64,000 bases of DNA from Syntrophotalea carbinolica DSM 2380 (GCF_000012885.1 NC_007498.2:124001-188000), one strand, 5' to 3'. Counted from the first letter of the stretch, positions 9,246-18,181 are shown. The notes: generated by a model from the letters alone, not told the origin. Translations and numbers: made by a program.

Positions 9246-10427
9246 CTATAGGAAATCGGTGATGAAATGGTCGAAAAGCAACCATCCTTCCAGGTCCAGG
9301 CACCAGTGACCGTCTTGCAGGCTCAAGTGCTTGCCGCACCGTTTTATGGCCTGTTCGAAGACTTCTGCGAAGGTCGTCCCGAAACGATGGGAAAAAGCGG
9401 CGTCATTCACGCCTTCGGCGCAGCGCAGACCGAGATAGGCGGTTTCCGCCATGGCCTCTTCGCGCTGAAAGGTTTCGAGTACTGTGGAAGGGTCGAGACC
9501 GGCGCTCACGGTCTCGACGAAGCGATCGAAATCGGCAGGTACGGCGCGGCGTTCACCCCAGTTGCGGGCGCAGAAGGAGTGCGCCCCCGGACCGACCCCC
9601 AGATAAGGCTGGCGGCGCCAGGTGTTGAGATTGTGTCGGCAGTGACGACCGGGCCGGGCGTAATTGGAAATTTCATAATGCTCGTAACCGGCTTCGGCAA
9701 GACGGGCGTGCAGGCGCAGGAAGGTGTCGGCATAGGCCTGCTCGGTTGCCGGCCGTAACCGGCCGTCTTCCAGGGCCTGGGCCAACGGCGTGCCGGGCTC
9801 GATGCCGAGACCGTAGCAGGACAGATGCTGCGGTTCGAGTCGCAGCATGTTCTCGAGATCCTCCAGGGCCGCCTGTGACGATTGATCGGGCAGGGCAAAG
9901 ATCAGGTCGCAGCTAAGGTTGTCGAACCCGGCCTTGCGTGCCCAGTGCACAGCGCTGTGTGCGTCGGCGGCGGTATGGATACGTCCCAGGCGTTGCAGAT
10001 AGGCGTCGTCGAGGGATTGCACTCCGAAGGACAGTCTGTTGATGCCGGCCGCGCGGTAACCGCTGAGACTGTCCAGGGTCACGGTGCCGGGATTGGCCTC
10101 CAGAGATATTTCGGCCTCGGCGGACAGACCGAACAAACGGTCGGCTTCATTGAGGATCCGGCCGATGGCGTCCGGCGATAACAGGGAGGGGGTGCCGCCG
10201 CCGAAAAAAACCGTCGATAAGCGCCCTTGCCAGCGATGGCTGCGTTTTTCGATCTCCAACTGGGCGATAAGCAGGTCGGGGTAGGCGGTCAGCAGGCCTG
10301 GTTCGGCCGGGAGCGAAAAGAAGTCGCAGTAAGGGCACTTGCGCAGGCAAAAAGGGATGTGCAGATAAAGCCCCGGTCCTTCAAGGGACCGGGGCGCGAC
10401 AATGCGGGGGTGACGGGCCGGTTGCAC
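9246..10427 (-). CDS. hemW: Radical SAM heme chaperone HemW (coproporphyrinogen oxidase-like)
   Basis: HemW-type radical SAM protein of about 393 residues. It has the cluster motif CLRKCPYC after YLHIPF, the GGGTPSLL SAM-binding segment, and the HemW-diagnostic HNxxxW followed by LGVGPGAHSF. HemW proteins bind and insert heme rather than oxidising coproporphyrinogen. No ATG lies near the conserved N-terminus; the nearest permitted start is GTG at 10427, after the upstream antiporter stop, but it lacks a clear ribosome-binding site. A hairpin overlaps codons just before the YLHIPFC motif. Confidence 0.9.
   Translation of the reverse strand: MQPARHPRIVAPRSLEGPGLYLHIPFCLRKCPYCDFFSLPAEPGLLTAYPDLLIAQLEIEKRSHRWQGRLSTVFFGGGTPSLLSPDAIGRILNEADRLFGLSAEAEISLEANPGTVTLDSLSGYRAAGINRLSFGVQSLDDAYLQRLGRIHTAADAHSAVHWARKAGFDNLSCDLIFALPDQSSQAALEDLENMLRLEPQHLSCYGLGIEPGTPLAQALEDGRLRPATEQAYADTFLRLHARLAEAGYEHYEISNYARPGRHCRHNLNTWRRQPYLGVGPGAHSFCARNWGERRAVPADFDRFVETVSAGLDPSTVLETFQREEAMAETAYLGLRCAEGVNDAAFSHRFGTTFAEVFEQAIKRCGKHLSLQDGHWCLDLEGWLLFDHFITDFL
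10371..10394 (-). terminator. Hairpin between the NhaD gene and hemW, overlapping the hemW 5' end
   Basis: A perfect 9-bp GC-rich stem (CCCCGGTCC/GGACCGGGG, 6-nt loop) lies 48 bp past the antiporter stop. On the minus strand it is followed by CTTTATC rather than a T-run. Because it overlaps the first hemW codons it may also limit hemW translation. Confidence 0.5.
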
Positions 10428-10441
10428 AGGGCGCGACCGGC

Positions 10442-11857
10442 TTACATGTGGTGAACGTTGACCCACAGGTGTACAAGGATGCTGGCGGCATAGCCGAGGG
10501 CTACCGCCCAGGTCCATTTAAGGTGTTGACCGAAAGTGTAAACGCCGCGTGCGCTGCCCATCAGGGCCACGCCGGCCGCCGAACCGATGGACAGCAGGCT
10601 GCCGCCGACCCCGGCGGTCAGAGTCACCAGCAGCCATTGGCCGTGGGACATCTGCGGATCCATGGTCAATACCGCGAACATCACCGGGATATTGTCGACG
10701 ATGGCCGACAGGATCCCCACCAGGATGTTGGCGGTGGTGGCGCCGAGGTCGAGATACATGAAGTTGGAGGCTACGGCCAGATAACCGAACTGGCCCAGGC
10801 CGCCGACGCACAGGATGACACCGTAAAAGAACAACAGGGTATCCCACTCGGCCTTGGCGATCTTGCGGAACAGATCGAAGCCGGGCTGGCCGTTGGTGCC
10901 GGTGATATCCAGCGGACCGCCGCCGGCATTCAGACGGTGCTCTTTGATCTTGATGTAGTAAGAGAAAAACGACAGATACCCCAGACCCAGCATCATGCCC
11001 ACTGCCGGAGGCAGGTGCAGGAAGTTGTGAAAAGATACGGCCGTAACGATGGTCAGCAGGAACAGTATAATGATACGCCGCGCGCCGAATTTCATCCGCA
11101 TGGCCTGGTCGAGGGCTTCGGGCTGCTCTTTTTTAATCGCCAGGCTCATGATGATGGCCGGAATCAGCCAGTTGATCAGGGACGGCAGGAAGATAGCGAA
11201 AAACTCGATGAAATCGACCTTGCCTTTTTGCCAGACCATCAGGGTGGTGATGTCGCCGAAAGGAGAGAAGGCCCCGCCGGCATTGGCCGCAACCACGATG
11301 TTGATGCAGGCCAGGCTGATGAAACGGCGGTTGGCGCCGCCCACGGTCATGGCCACGGTTCCCATCAGCAAAGCGGTGGTCAGGTTGTCGGCGACCGGCG
11401 AGATGAGAAACGACAGCAGACCGGTCAGCCAGAACACGGTGCGCAGGGTAAACCCGCGCGAGACCAGCCAGGCACGCAACGAGCGAAACACGTTGCGCTC
11501 TTCCATGGCGTTGATATAGGTCATGGCCGCCAGCAAAAACAGGAACAGCTCGGCGTATTCGACCAGGTTGCCCAGGATAGCGTGGTGGGCCGCTTCGGGC
11601 TGGCCGATGTGATGATAGGCCAAAGCTACCAGAATCCAGATGATCCCGGCGGCCAGAATGACCGGTTTGCTTTTACGCAGGTGCAGTTTCTCTTCGAAAA
11701 TCACCAGGACATAAGCGGCGACAAACAACACCAGGCCGATAAGGCCGTAGGGGGTTTCGGTCAGATTGGCAACGGCTTCTTCGCTGCTGGCTGCAGCAGG
11801 GAGGGCGGTCATCCCGACCAGCATCAAAGTCCCCATCAGGGCGAATAGCTTTTTCAC
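10442..11857 (-). CDS. nhaD: NhaD-type sodium/proton antiporter
   Basis: A 471-residue inner-membrane protein of the ion transporter superfamily with about 12 hydrophobic segments. After a cleavable-looking signal (LMLVGMTALPAAAS) come the NhaD-like blocks AAMTYINAMEERNVF, SPVADNLTTALLMG, and NIVVAANAGGAFSPFGDITTLM, which carry the conserved polar residues for Na+/H+ exchange. The start is GTG at 11857, with GGAGAT upstream; an ATG at 11905 has no such site. NhaD antiporters support sodium and pH homeostasis. It faces a divergent nitrilase-family gene across a ~230-bp gap. Confidence 0.9.
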   Translation of the reverse strand: MKKLFALMGTLMLVGMTALPAAASSEEAVANLTETPYGLIGLVLFVAAYVLVIFEEKLHLRKSKPVILAAGIIWILVALAYHHIGQPEAAHHAILGNLVEYAELFLFLLAAMTYINAMEERNVFRSLRAWLVSRGFTLRTVFWLTGLLSFLISPVADNLTTALLMGTVAMTVGGANRRFISLACINIVVAANAGGAFSPFGDITTLMVWQKGKVDFIEFFAIFLPSLINWLIPAIIMSLAIKKEQPEALDQAMRMKFGARRIIILFLLTIVTAVSFHNFLHLPPAVGMMLGLGYLSFFSYYIKIKEHRLNAGGGPLDITGTNGQPGFDLFRKIAKAEWDTLLFFYGVILCVGGLGQFGYLAVASNFMYLDLGATTANILVGILSAIVDNIPVMFAVLTMDPQMSHGQWLLVTLTAGVGGSLLSIGSAAGVALMGSARGVYTFGQHLKWTWAVALGYAASILVHLWVNVHHM

Positions 11858-12085
11858 TTGGTTACATCTCCGTAAAGAAAATTGGCAGTCGATATCGTTC
11901 CCCATACAAGAAAGACGCCATTAATAAATCAGATGGCAAACCTGTATCTTTTCCCATTTTCCCCTCCGGAGTCAAGGGGATAACAAGGCCACAGCGAATC
12001 TGCGGACTTGCTTCGTAGCGCCGCGCTCCCGTAATATGGTCTGTCGGAGGGTTGTTTTGGCTATAAAAAGGAGCGGAGGGTGTTG

Positions 12086-12898
12086 ATGTCGGATAAAACG
12101 GGGGAAGCAACGCAGCAACTGACAGCAGGGTGTTTGCAGTTCAATATCGCCATGGGGGATGTTGAGGGCAACCTGCAGAAAGTTCGGGACGGCCTCCAGG
12201 CCCTGGCCCGGCAGGGGGGGCGGTTGGCGGTGTTGCCGGAGATGTGGAGCTGCGGTTTTGATTACCGCAATCTGGCGACACTGGCCGCGCATACCCCGCA
12301 GGTGGTAGAGACCGTAGCCGCATTATCCGCCCGGCACGACATGGTCGTCATCGGCAGCCTGCCGGAGCTTGACGGCGACGCTCTCTACAACACCTCCTAC
12401 CTGGTCGATCGCGGCGTCGTCAGAGGCCGTTATCGCAAGCTGCACCTCTTTTCCCCCATGCGCGAGGATAGATATTTACAGGCCGGCAGCAAAACCCTGG
12501 TGGCCGACACCTCAGTCGGCCGCATCGGGCTGGCGATCTGTTACGATCTGCGCTTTCCCGAATTGTTCCGCCGCCTGACCCTGGACGGAGCCGATGTGAT
12601 CTGCCTGTCCGCGCAGTGGCCCAAACCGCGTCGGGATCACTGGTGCGTTCTGACCAGGGCGCGGGCTATCGAAAACCAGGTTTTTGTGTTGGCGGCAAAT
12701 TGTTGCGGCGTGCAGGGCAAACTCGACTTTTTCGGCTCCAGCATGATTCTTTCGCCGCGCGGCGAGGTGCTGGCCGAGGCCAAGGACCAACCCTGTGAAG
12801 TGCTGGCGACGCTGGACAAACAGGCGCAGCGCGACTATCGGGCGGCCATCCCCGCCTGGCATGACCGGCGGCCGGACGTTTATGGCGTGTTGACCTGA
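12086..12898 (+). CDS. Carbon-nitrogen hydrolase, nitrilase superfamily (Nit2/omega-amidase-like)
   Basis: A 270-residue cytoplasmic amidase. The Glu-Lys-Cys triad is visible: Glu in VLPEMW, Lys in RYRKLHLF, Cys in ICYDLRFPELFR. RKLHLF and CYDLRFPELFR are typical of the YafV/Nit2 omega-amidase branch, which hydrolyses alpha-ketoglutaramate or deaminated glutathione; the substrate here is not proven by sequence. The ATG at 12086 is chosen because GGAGGG lies 5 nt upstream, though an in-frame GTG sits 6 nt earlier. It is monocistronic between opposing genes. Confidence 0.9.
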   Translation: MSDKTGEATQQLTAGCLQFNIAMGDVEGNLQKVRDGLQALARQGGRLAVLPEMWSCGFDYRNLATLAAHTPQVVETVAALSARHDMVVIGSLPELDGDALYNTSYLVDRGVVRGRYRKLHLFSPMREDRYLQAGSKTLVADTSVGRIGLAICYDLRFPELFRRLTLDGADVICLSAQWPKPRRDHWCVLTRARAIENQVFVLAANCCGVQGKLDFFGSSMILSPRGEVLAEAKDQPCEVLATLDKQAQRDYRAAIPAWHDRRPDVYGVLT

Positions 12899-12934
12899 TC
12901 GCAGGATGCCCGGTTTGTTCTGTGGCCTGTGCAG

Positions 12935-13396
12935 TTAATCTTTCAGCGGTTGGGCGTTGTCGCGCAAGGCCGGGGGGATGTCCTCAAGGCGATCAGCGAA
13001 TTGCAGATCGCCGTCGGTATCGACGTAAAGGTATTGCTGTGCCGCCGGCTGGGCAGCGGCCTGTTTTACACCGGGCTGCGGTGTGACGGTCCTGACCGGT
13101 TTTTTTGCCGGTTTTTTGGCGGGTGTCGGGATCGGCCTGGCAACGGGAGCGGTGACATCCCTGTCGATAACCGCTTCGATAGTCAGCGGCGGTTGCGGTT
13201 TCCTGCCAAGCAGGCGGCTGCGGAATTCACGGTAGCTGCTCTGCAGTTCCTGCAGTACCGGAGTGGTCGGTTGCAGGCGCAGCGCCAGTTGGTCCAGGGT
13301 CAGCAACAGCGCCAGGAAGCACAGGCTCCACAGCAACGCTTTCAAAAAGGCATGAGACTTTGCAGCGGTTTTTTTCTGAGTTTTTTTTCGGGCCAT
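12935..13396 (-). CDS. Membrane-anchored DUF4124-like protein
   Basis: A 153-residue protein with a basic N-terminus (MARKKTQKKTAAK), one transmembrane helix (~residues 17-40), a Pro/Lys/Ala-rich periplasmic linker, and a short C-terminal module (YLYVDTDGDLQFADRLEDIP) resembling the DUF4124 motif of small envelope proteins. No enzymatic residues are evident. It faces away from trxB; its 3' end converges on the nitrilase-family gene 36 bp away. Confidence 0.6.
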   Translation of the reverse strand: MARKKTQKKTAAKSHAFLKALLWSLCFLALLLTLDQLALRLQPTTPVLQELQSSYREFRSRLLGRKPQPPLTIEAVIDRDVTAPVARPIPTPAKKPAKKPVRTVTPQPGVKQAAAQPAAQQYLYVDTDGDLQFADRLEDIPPALRDNAQPLKD

Positions 13397-13639
13397 GGAT
13401 GCGAGTCTGCTCTTTTGAATTAATGGGGAAAATCAGCGGGCGATGCTGTTATCTTAGCCCCGCTTGGTCGGCAAGGCAAGGTCTCAGGTTGTTTCGGTGC
13501 TGTGTGCCGGGAGCAAGCGTTCCCTTTTTGTCCGGTGCGTGCTATATAGAGATGTTTGCAGGCAGGAAGCAAGCCACGTCTCCGGGGCTGAGAGCGGCGG
13601 CGGGGTTGCCCATAAAGATTCCATCGAGGGAGTGAAACG

Positions 13640-14566
13640 ATGCAGGATACCTTGTTTGATGTGTTGATTATCGGCGGCGGACCGGCCGGACTCACCGCGG
13701 GACTTTATACCTCCCGCGCCGACCTTAAAACCGTGCTGGTCGAAAGCATGATGGTCGGTGGCCAGGTTATCACCACCACCAAGATAGAGAACTACCCCGG
13801 GTTTCCCGGCGGGGTCGACGGCCCCGAATTGATGCAGCGTTTTCACGAACACTGTCAGGAATACGGCCTGCAGATCATGCAGGGCGAAGTGCAGCAACTG
13901 AATGACAAAGGCGAGGTCAAGGAGGTGGTGGTCGACGGCAAGGCGATCAAGGCCCGCACCGTTATCGTGGCTACCGGCGCCGAACCGCGCAAACTCGGTA
14001 TCCCCGGCGAAAAGGAACTGGTCGGGCGCGGGGTCTCCTACTGCGCCACCTGCGACGGGGCTTTTTTCCGCAACGTACCGGTGGCGGTGGTCGGCGGCGG
14101 CGACACGGCTGCTGAGGAGGCGCTGTTTTTGAGCCGTTTCGCCTCCAAGGTCTATCTGGTGCACCGCCGCGATGCCCTGCGCGCGACCCGCATCCTGCAG
14201 GAGCGCATCTTCGCCAACGATAAGATCGAAGTGGTCTGGGACAGCGTTCCCGAGCAGGTGCTGAGCGACAATCGCGGCGTTAACGGGCTGGAAATCAAGA
14301 ACAAGGTCAGCGGCGACAAGAGCGTGCTTGAACTCGAAGGGGTGTTTTTCGCCATCGGGGTCATTCCCAAGGCCAACTTCCTCGCCGAGATCCTCGATCT
14401 CAACCCGGAAGGTTACATCTTGACCGATGCGGAGTGCCGTACTTCCATGCCCGGTGTGTTTGCCGCCGGCGACGTGCGCAGCAAGTCGCTTAAGCAGATT
14501 GCCACCGCCGTCGGTGATGGAGCCGTTGCCGCCATCGCCGCGGAAAAATACCTCGACGAACAGTAA
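13640..14566 (+). CDS. trxB: Thioredoxin-disulfide reductase
   Basis: A 308-residue flavoprotein that reduces thioredoxin with NADPH. It has the FAD-binding GGGPAGLTAG, the redox-active CATC (about residue 135), the NADPH-binding GGGDTAAEEALFL, and the C-terminal FAD motif GVFAAGDVRSK. The length and motif order are typical of bacterial low-molecular-weight TrxB. GAGGGAG lies 6-12 nt before the ATG. comM follows 89 bp downstream. Confidence 0.97.
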   Translation: MQDTLFDVLIIGGGPAGLTAGLYTSRADLKTVLVESMMVGGQVITTTKIENYPGFPGGVDGPELMQRFHEHCQEYGLQIMQGEVQQLNDKGEVKEVVVDGKAIKARTVIVATGAEPRKLGIPGEKELVGRGVSYCATCDGAFFRNVPVAVVGGGDTAAEEALFLSRFASKVYLVHRRDALRATRILQERIFANDKIEVVWDSVPEQVLSDNRGVNGLEIKNKVSGDKSVLELEGVFFAIGVIPKANFLAEILDLNPEGYILTDAECRTSMPGVFAAGDVRSKSLKQIATAVGDGAVAAIAAEKYLDEQ

Positions 14567-14655
14567 ATAAGTTCCGAGTGCTCGGCAGGAGCATTTAGGT
14601 TGTACTTGCCGGTTGCGGTCGGGATCCGACTTCAACAGCCGTCCAAGGAGTAACC

Positions 14656-15515
14656 ATGCTTGCCAAGGTTCTATCCGGCGCCCTGCTCGGTATCGACGCC
14701 TACCCGGTCGAGGTGGAGGTCGATATCAGCCAGGGGCTGCCGCAGTTCGCCACCGTCGGTCTGCCCGAGGGGGCGGTCAAGGAGAGTAAAGACCGGGTTA
14801 AATCGGCCATCAAGAATTCGGGCTACGAATTCCCGGTGCGTCGCATCACCATCAATCTGGCCCCGGCCGGCATCAAGAAGGACGGGGCCGCTTTCGATCT
14901 GCCCATGGCCATCGGTATTCTGACCGCCACCGGGGTGATCAGGCAGCGCCGCGATGCGCCACTGGCCTTTCTGGGCGAGTTGTCCCTGGACGGGCGCATC
15001 AAACCGGTGCGCGGCGCCCTGCCGGTGGCGGTGGCGGCGCGAAACTGGCCGGTGGCCGGTCTGGTGCTGCCGGAGGAAAACGCCCGCGAAGGCTCCATCG
15101 TTGACGGCGTGCCGGTCTACGGGGTGCGCGACCTGGGGCAACTGGTCGATTTTCTCAACGGAGAGCAGGATCTCGAACCCTGCCGGGTCGATGTCGATGC
15201 GCTGTTTGAGCGTGCTGCCACCCCCGACTTCGATTTCGCCGAGGTGCGCGGCCAGGAACACGTCAAGCGTGCCATGGAAGTGGCGGCGGCCGGACAACAT
15301 AATCTATTGATGATCGGCCCGCCGGGCAGCGGTAAAACCATGCTGGCGCGGCGTCTGCCGTCGATTCTGTCGGCGCAGAGCTTCGACGAAGCGCTGGAAA
15401 CCACCAAGATCCACTCCATCATGGGTATGCTGCCGGGGCAAGACGCGCTGGTCGCCTGCCGTCCCTTTCGCAGCCCCCACCACACCATCTCCGACGCCGG
15501 TCTGATCGGCGGCGG
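14656..15515 (+). pseudogene. comM: comM (yifB), 5' part, interrupted by a Tn7-like element
   Basis: The first 286 codons of a Mg-chelatase-family AAA+ ATPase. Visible are the N-terminal Lon-like domain (LPQFATVGLPEGAVKESKDR), the Walker A GPPGSGKTMLAR, and HHTISDAGLIGG at the break. ComM is the branch-migration helicase used in natural transformation. The Tn7-like element enters right after the GGCGG at 15511-15515. This 5' portion could still yield a truncated product ending a few codons into the element, but the Walker B and sensor motifs are on the far side (32587-33261), so activity should be lost. A good GGAG lies upstream of the ATG. Confidence 0.95.
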
Positions 15516-15584
15516 TGTCAATTTCAGAAGTTCTTGCGAATATGCAGAAGTCAATGCGAATATGCAGAAGTGCTTGCGAACGAG
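15516..15584 (+). repeat. Left transposon end with three TnsB-type repeats
   Basis: After the terminal 9 bp, three contiguous 20-bp repeats follow: 15525-15544, 15545-15564 and 15565-15584, sharing CAGAAGT-N4-GCGAA. This exact head-to-tail 20-bp period is what a transposase-binding end looks like. The inverted versions occur at the right end (32454-32578). Confidence 0.9.
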
Positions 15585-15593
15585 TGACCTTTT

Positions 15594-17369
15594 ATGAGCA
15601 TTCAGAAAGTGGTCATAAAAGAATTTCCCAAGGACGGACGCCCATGGCGCGTTGACTGGTTCGGTGAAGTCCATCTGAACCCTAACATATCCGATGAGCC
15701 GCAGATTGAACTTTTGATTAGTCCATTCATCGGCAAACCGAGTGATGCTGGGTCAACAAGGGCGGTCAACCACCATCAGCAAAGAATTATTCGTGTCGGT
15801 GTTGGGCAACTCCCCCTGATACACATCGGTTCTATCTGGGAAAATGGCAAAAAACTCCCCAGACACCTATTTACCTACACCTCAAATACCTTTTCGAATC
15901 TTGTTGTTTCCCCAAACAGCCTCCGACTAATCAAGACATCTCACCAGGACGATGGCGAATTCCTTTTGCCCTTCAAATTCCATCCTTTCGGCAAAGGAGT
16001 TTCAGGCATCAATGGAAGGTGTGTCACCATTTCTCATAAGAATGACCCTTTCCATGTAATAGTGCCTTGTACTGAAATCATTCGATTTTATTTTAGCCAG
16101 ACCACTAAGCTTGCTCGGGCTCTTCTCAATGGAGAAATCAGCTCCTCTACTGAAAGTCTCTATGACTCCGAGAAAAGCTCCCTTCATAAGGATGGAACAT
16201 GTGTCCTTCACATTGGAATGAGGTTTGACGATGAAGATGCCTGGGTTGCTGCTCGATTGGCCTTCTCGGAGATTGCAAACAAAATAGCGAGAGGGATTCA
16301 TGGCTCTATTATAAAAAACTCTTTGAATAATGAATCCGGAGCCCCCGAAGCCTATCCGCCTTTTTATGGGGAAACAAACCTTCAGACCTATGGAAAATGG
16401 ATTCAATCCGGAGACAAATGGAGGTTTCTGGTTTTCTGGATCAACTCCTGTTCCGCTCCTTTTCCTTACAATGAACTATGTTGCATTCGCAAAAACTGTG
16501 GTCTGAAACCGCTATGGGATGATAACGACAGGAAGTCTTCGGGTTGGTCAGGAAGGCCATTGCTAACGGGTAAGGGTCCAGATGAATATTCGCTTGGCGA
16601 TGATACCCCCCCTGATAGAAAAGAACCCCGGGTGAATCTTTATCTTCCCGAAAACCGGTTTACCCACCTTATTGGAAAGGCGCTTATCAAACCCGAAAAA
16701 CTACGAAGTGAATATAAAGCGGGAGGCCAAAAACCCTGCTTTGCCGAGAAACAAAACGATGAATGCTCTACAGGTGGCCTCCAGATAGCTGACTCGAACA
16801 CGGGTGGCCTAGAAATTAAACCTGGGCCTATCTCTCTGGATTCATCACACTCGTCGGAGTGGCTAAATTTATCGGCAACTTTCCCAAATTTTCTACATGG
16901 GCTAAAAGCCCTCGAACATCGAGGTGCATTCCAAGTAAAAGTTATTCCCGGCAGCAACAAAACAATTCAATCGAATAGCGGTCCTATCTCATTTTTCCCG
17001 ATAAGAAACCAGAAAGGTTATCTTAAGTGGAGCTATATACACTTAAAAAATAGAGAATATAGGGAGAGAAGAAAAGCTATTGTGGGCAGGATTGATTATG
17101 CTGGCTATATTTTTTATCTAATGGAATCTCAGCAAAGGGAGTCTGAGCACTATACCATGTTTATGGTCTATCGATATGATTTTGGAGATCTGAAAACTGG
17201 TATTTTTGAAGCTATATTAGCCTGCTGCGCTCAAAACAAGGGGAAATGGCTCAAGGATGACGAATTTCCGGAATACGGTCGAGAGAAAGTTAAGCACATG
17301 TGGCGATCTTACGAAGAGTTTGCCGCTAAAATAAATGACATTATTAATCGTATTATTGGCGGGCAGTAG
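15594..17369 (+). CDS. TnsE-like target-selection protein (candidate)
   Basis: A 591-residue protein starting 10 bp past the left-end repeats and reading inward. By eye it follows the TnsE pattern: an N-terminal WRVDWFGEVHLNP block (TnsE has WRIFVWFNP), a central LARALLNGEISS block, a variable acidic middle, and a C-terminal block with WSYIHLKN, IVGRIDYAGYIFYLMES and HMWRSYEEFAAKI resembling the DNA-binding C-terminus. TnsE directs Tn7 to replicating DNA and conjugal plasmids. In canonical Tn7 tnsE follows tnsD; here it is at the opposite end, which is unusual. The identification rests on residue pattern only. No strong ribosome-binding site precedes the ATG. Confidence 0.55.
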   Translation: MSIQKVVIKEFPKDGRPWRVDWFGEVHLNPNISDEPQIELLISPFIGKPSDAGSTRAVNHHQQRIIRVGVGQLPLIHIGSIWENGKKLPRHLFTYTSNTFSNLVVSPNSLRLIKTSHQDDGEFLLPFKFHPFGKGVSGINGRCVTISHKNDPFHVIVPCTEIIRFYFSQTTKLARALLNGEISSSTESLYDSEKSSLHKDGTCVLHIGMRFDDEDAWVAARLAFSEIANKIARGIHGSIIKNSLNNESGAPEAYPPFYGETNLQTYGKWIQSGDKWRFLVFWINSCSAPFPYNELCCIRKNCGLKPLWDDNDRKSSGWSGRPLLTGKGPDEYSLGDDTPPDRKEPRVNLYLPENRFTHLIGKALIKPEKLRSEYKAGGQKPCFAEKQNDECSTGGLQIADSNTGGLEIKPGPISLDSSHSSEWLNLSATFPNFLHGLKALEHRGAFQVKVIPGSNKTIQSNSGPISFFPIRNQKGYLKWSYIHLKNREYRERRKAIVGRIDYAGYIFYLMESQQRESEHYTMFMVYRYDFGDLKTGIFEAILACCAQNKGKWLKDDEFPEYGREKVKHMWRSYEEFAAKINDIINRIIGGQ

Positions 17370-17682
17370 ATGTAGAATACCTGCCAAGGAAGAACTTTAT
17401 CAAGTTATTTGACTGAAAGATGGGATAAAGCCACATTCTATTTTATTAATCGATCCAGTGGTCTGACTATTCAATTATCCAAGGCAATTTTCCCCCTTTT
17501 TCTTCAACTGACCCTCAAAAAGAAACTTTGGAGTTTTAAACTCTGGCGATTCTGATGCCGGCCGAACATGATATCAGGTTATTTTTCATTGAAACACTTC
17601 ACAAAAATAGGGTTTTTCAAGAATTTTCTTGCAAACGCGAAATGGTGGAGTAGGATACGAATTGACCACATCATCTTGTGGC
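17370..17682. other. AT-rich intergenic stretch, nothing recognised
   Basis: About 310 bp between the TnsE-like gene and the candidate small RNA. No open frame with coding character, no clear repeat and no hairpin with a T-run was seen. Confidence 0.5.
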
Positions 17683-17725
17683 AAAAAAAAGCAGAGCCCA
17701 AGGTTTAGGGGACCAAGGGCTCTGC
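17683..17725 (-). terminator. Intrinsic terminator of the candidate small RNA
   Basis: A 9-bp perfect outer stem with an inner GGT/ACC pair and a 7-nt loop, followed on the minus strand by T8. No minus-strand protein gene lies upstream of it for more than 2 kb, so it must end a short non-coding transcript. Confidence 0.8.
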
Positions 17726-17771
17726 ATTGATAGTCGGGAGGGCCCGACCTTTCTGCAAAAAGGTAAGTGTA
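17683..17771 (-). ncRNA. Candidate small RNA within the Tn7-like cargo
   Basis: A self-contained transcription unit of about 90 nt. It has a promoter at 17778-17805, a predicted 5' end near 17771, a 5-bp hairpin (CCTTT/AAAGG), a 6-bp hairpin (GTCGGG/CCCGAC, loop CCCT), and a terminator stem GCAGAGCCC/GGGCTCTGC (17691-17725) followed by eight T residues (17683-17690). There is no open frame of useful length. It is transcribed away from the DUF3606 gene. Function is unknown; regulation of cargo or of transposition are both possible. Confidence 0.55.
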
Positions 17772-17777
17772 TAAACA

Positions 17778-17805
17778 CTTATACCGAATCCCTCCCGGCC
17801 GTCAA
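17778..17805 (-). promoter_or_regulatory. Sigma-70-like promoter of the candidate small RNA
   Basis: On the minus strand -35 TTGACG (17800-17805) and -10 TATAAG (17778-17783) are 16 bp apart. A palindrome AAGTGT-ATAA-ACACTT (17765-17780) overlaps the -10 and start point, a plausible operator or 5' hairpin. Confidence 0.55.
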
Positions 17806-17973
17806 GATATAATCGGCGAAAGGGAGGGCCTGCCTATGTAGACTCCATACGACCTGCTTGTATTCATCTTGGTACAAAAATCTTTGGTCCACACTGCCGA
17901 GTCGGGGACCAGTAATCTAATAAGAGTTGGGAGTCTTGACTGGAGCACTCTTATTAAAGAAAGGGATTATCCT

Positions 17974-18144
17974 ATGCCTGATGATTTGACTAAAAAAAGA
18001 CCTTTGGACAGTAGTCGTATCAATATTCACGAGCCTTACGAGGTAAAATATTGGTCCCAGAAGTTCGGTATCATGCCGAGCAGGCTGAAGGAACTGGTGG
18101 CCAAGTATGGGACCAGTGCTGCTGTCATCGCCAAAATGATTTGA
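17974..18144 (+). CDS. DUF3606 domain protein
   Basis: A 56-residue protein that is essentially one DUF3606 module: PDDLTKKRPLDSSRINIHEP followed by YEVKYWSQKFGIMPSRLKEL and a short C-terminal helix. DUF3606 proteins are small, of unknown function, and common on mobile elements and plasmids. The ATG at 17974 has AAGGGA 7 nt upstream; an upstream in-frame extension to 17869 shows no family resemblance. A strong terminator follows 8 bp after the stop, so it is probably monocistronic. Confidence 0.85.
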   Translation: MPDDLTKKRPLDSSRINIHEPYEVKYWSQKFGIMPSRLKELVAKYGTSAAVIAKMI

Positions 18145-18151
18145 AAAGAGT

Positions 18152-18181
18152 AAAGGGCGGTCCTTTGGGACTGCCCTTTTT
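18152..18181 (+). terminator. Intrinsic terminator after the DUF3606 gene
   Basis: A 12-bp stem with one G-T pair (AAAGGGCGGTCC with GGACTGCCCTTT, 4-nt loop) running into a T-tract. Confidence 0.9.

Noticed and set aside
15525-15584. Three 20-bp repeats as a mini-CRISPR or iteron
   Set aside because: They are contiguous without spacers, lie at the transposon end, and have inverted partners at the other end; they are TnsB-type sites.
17370-17805. Possible CRISPR-associated transposon guide RNA
   Set aside because: The Tn7-like element has TniQ and a small RNA candidate, but no cas genes and no repeat-spacer array were found, so an RNA-guided system is not supported.
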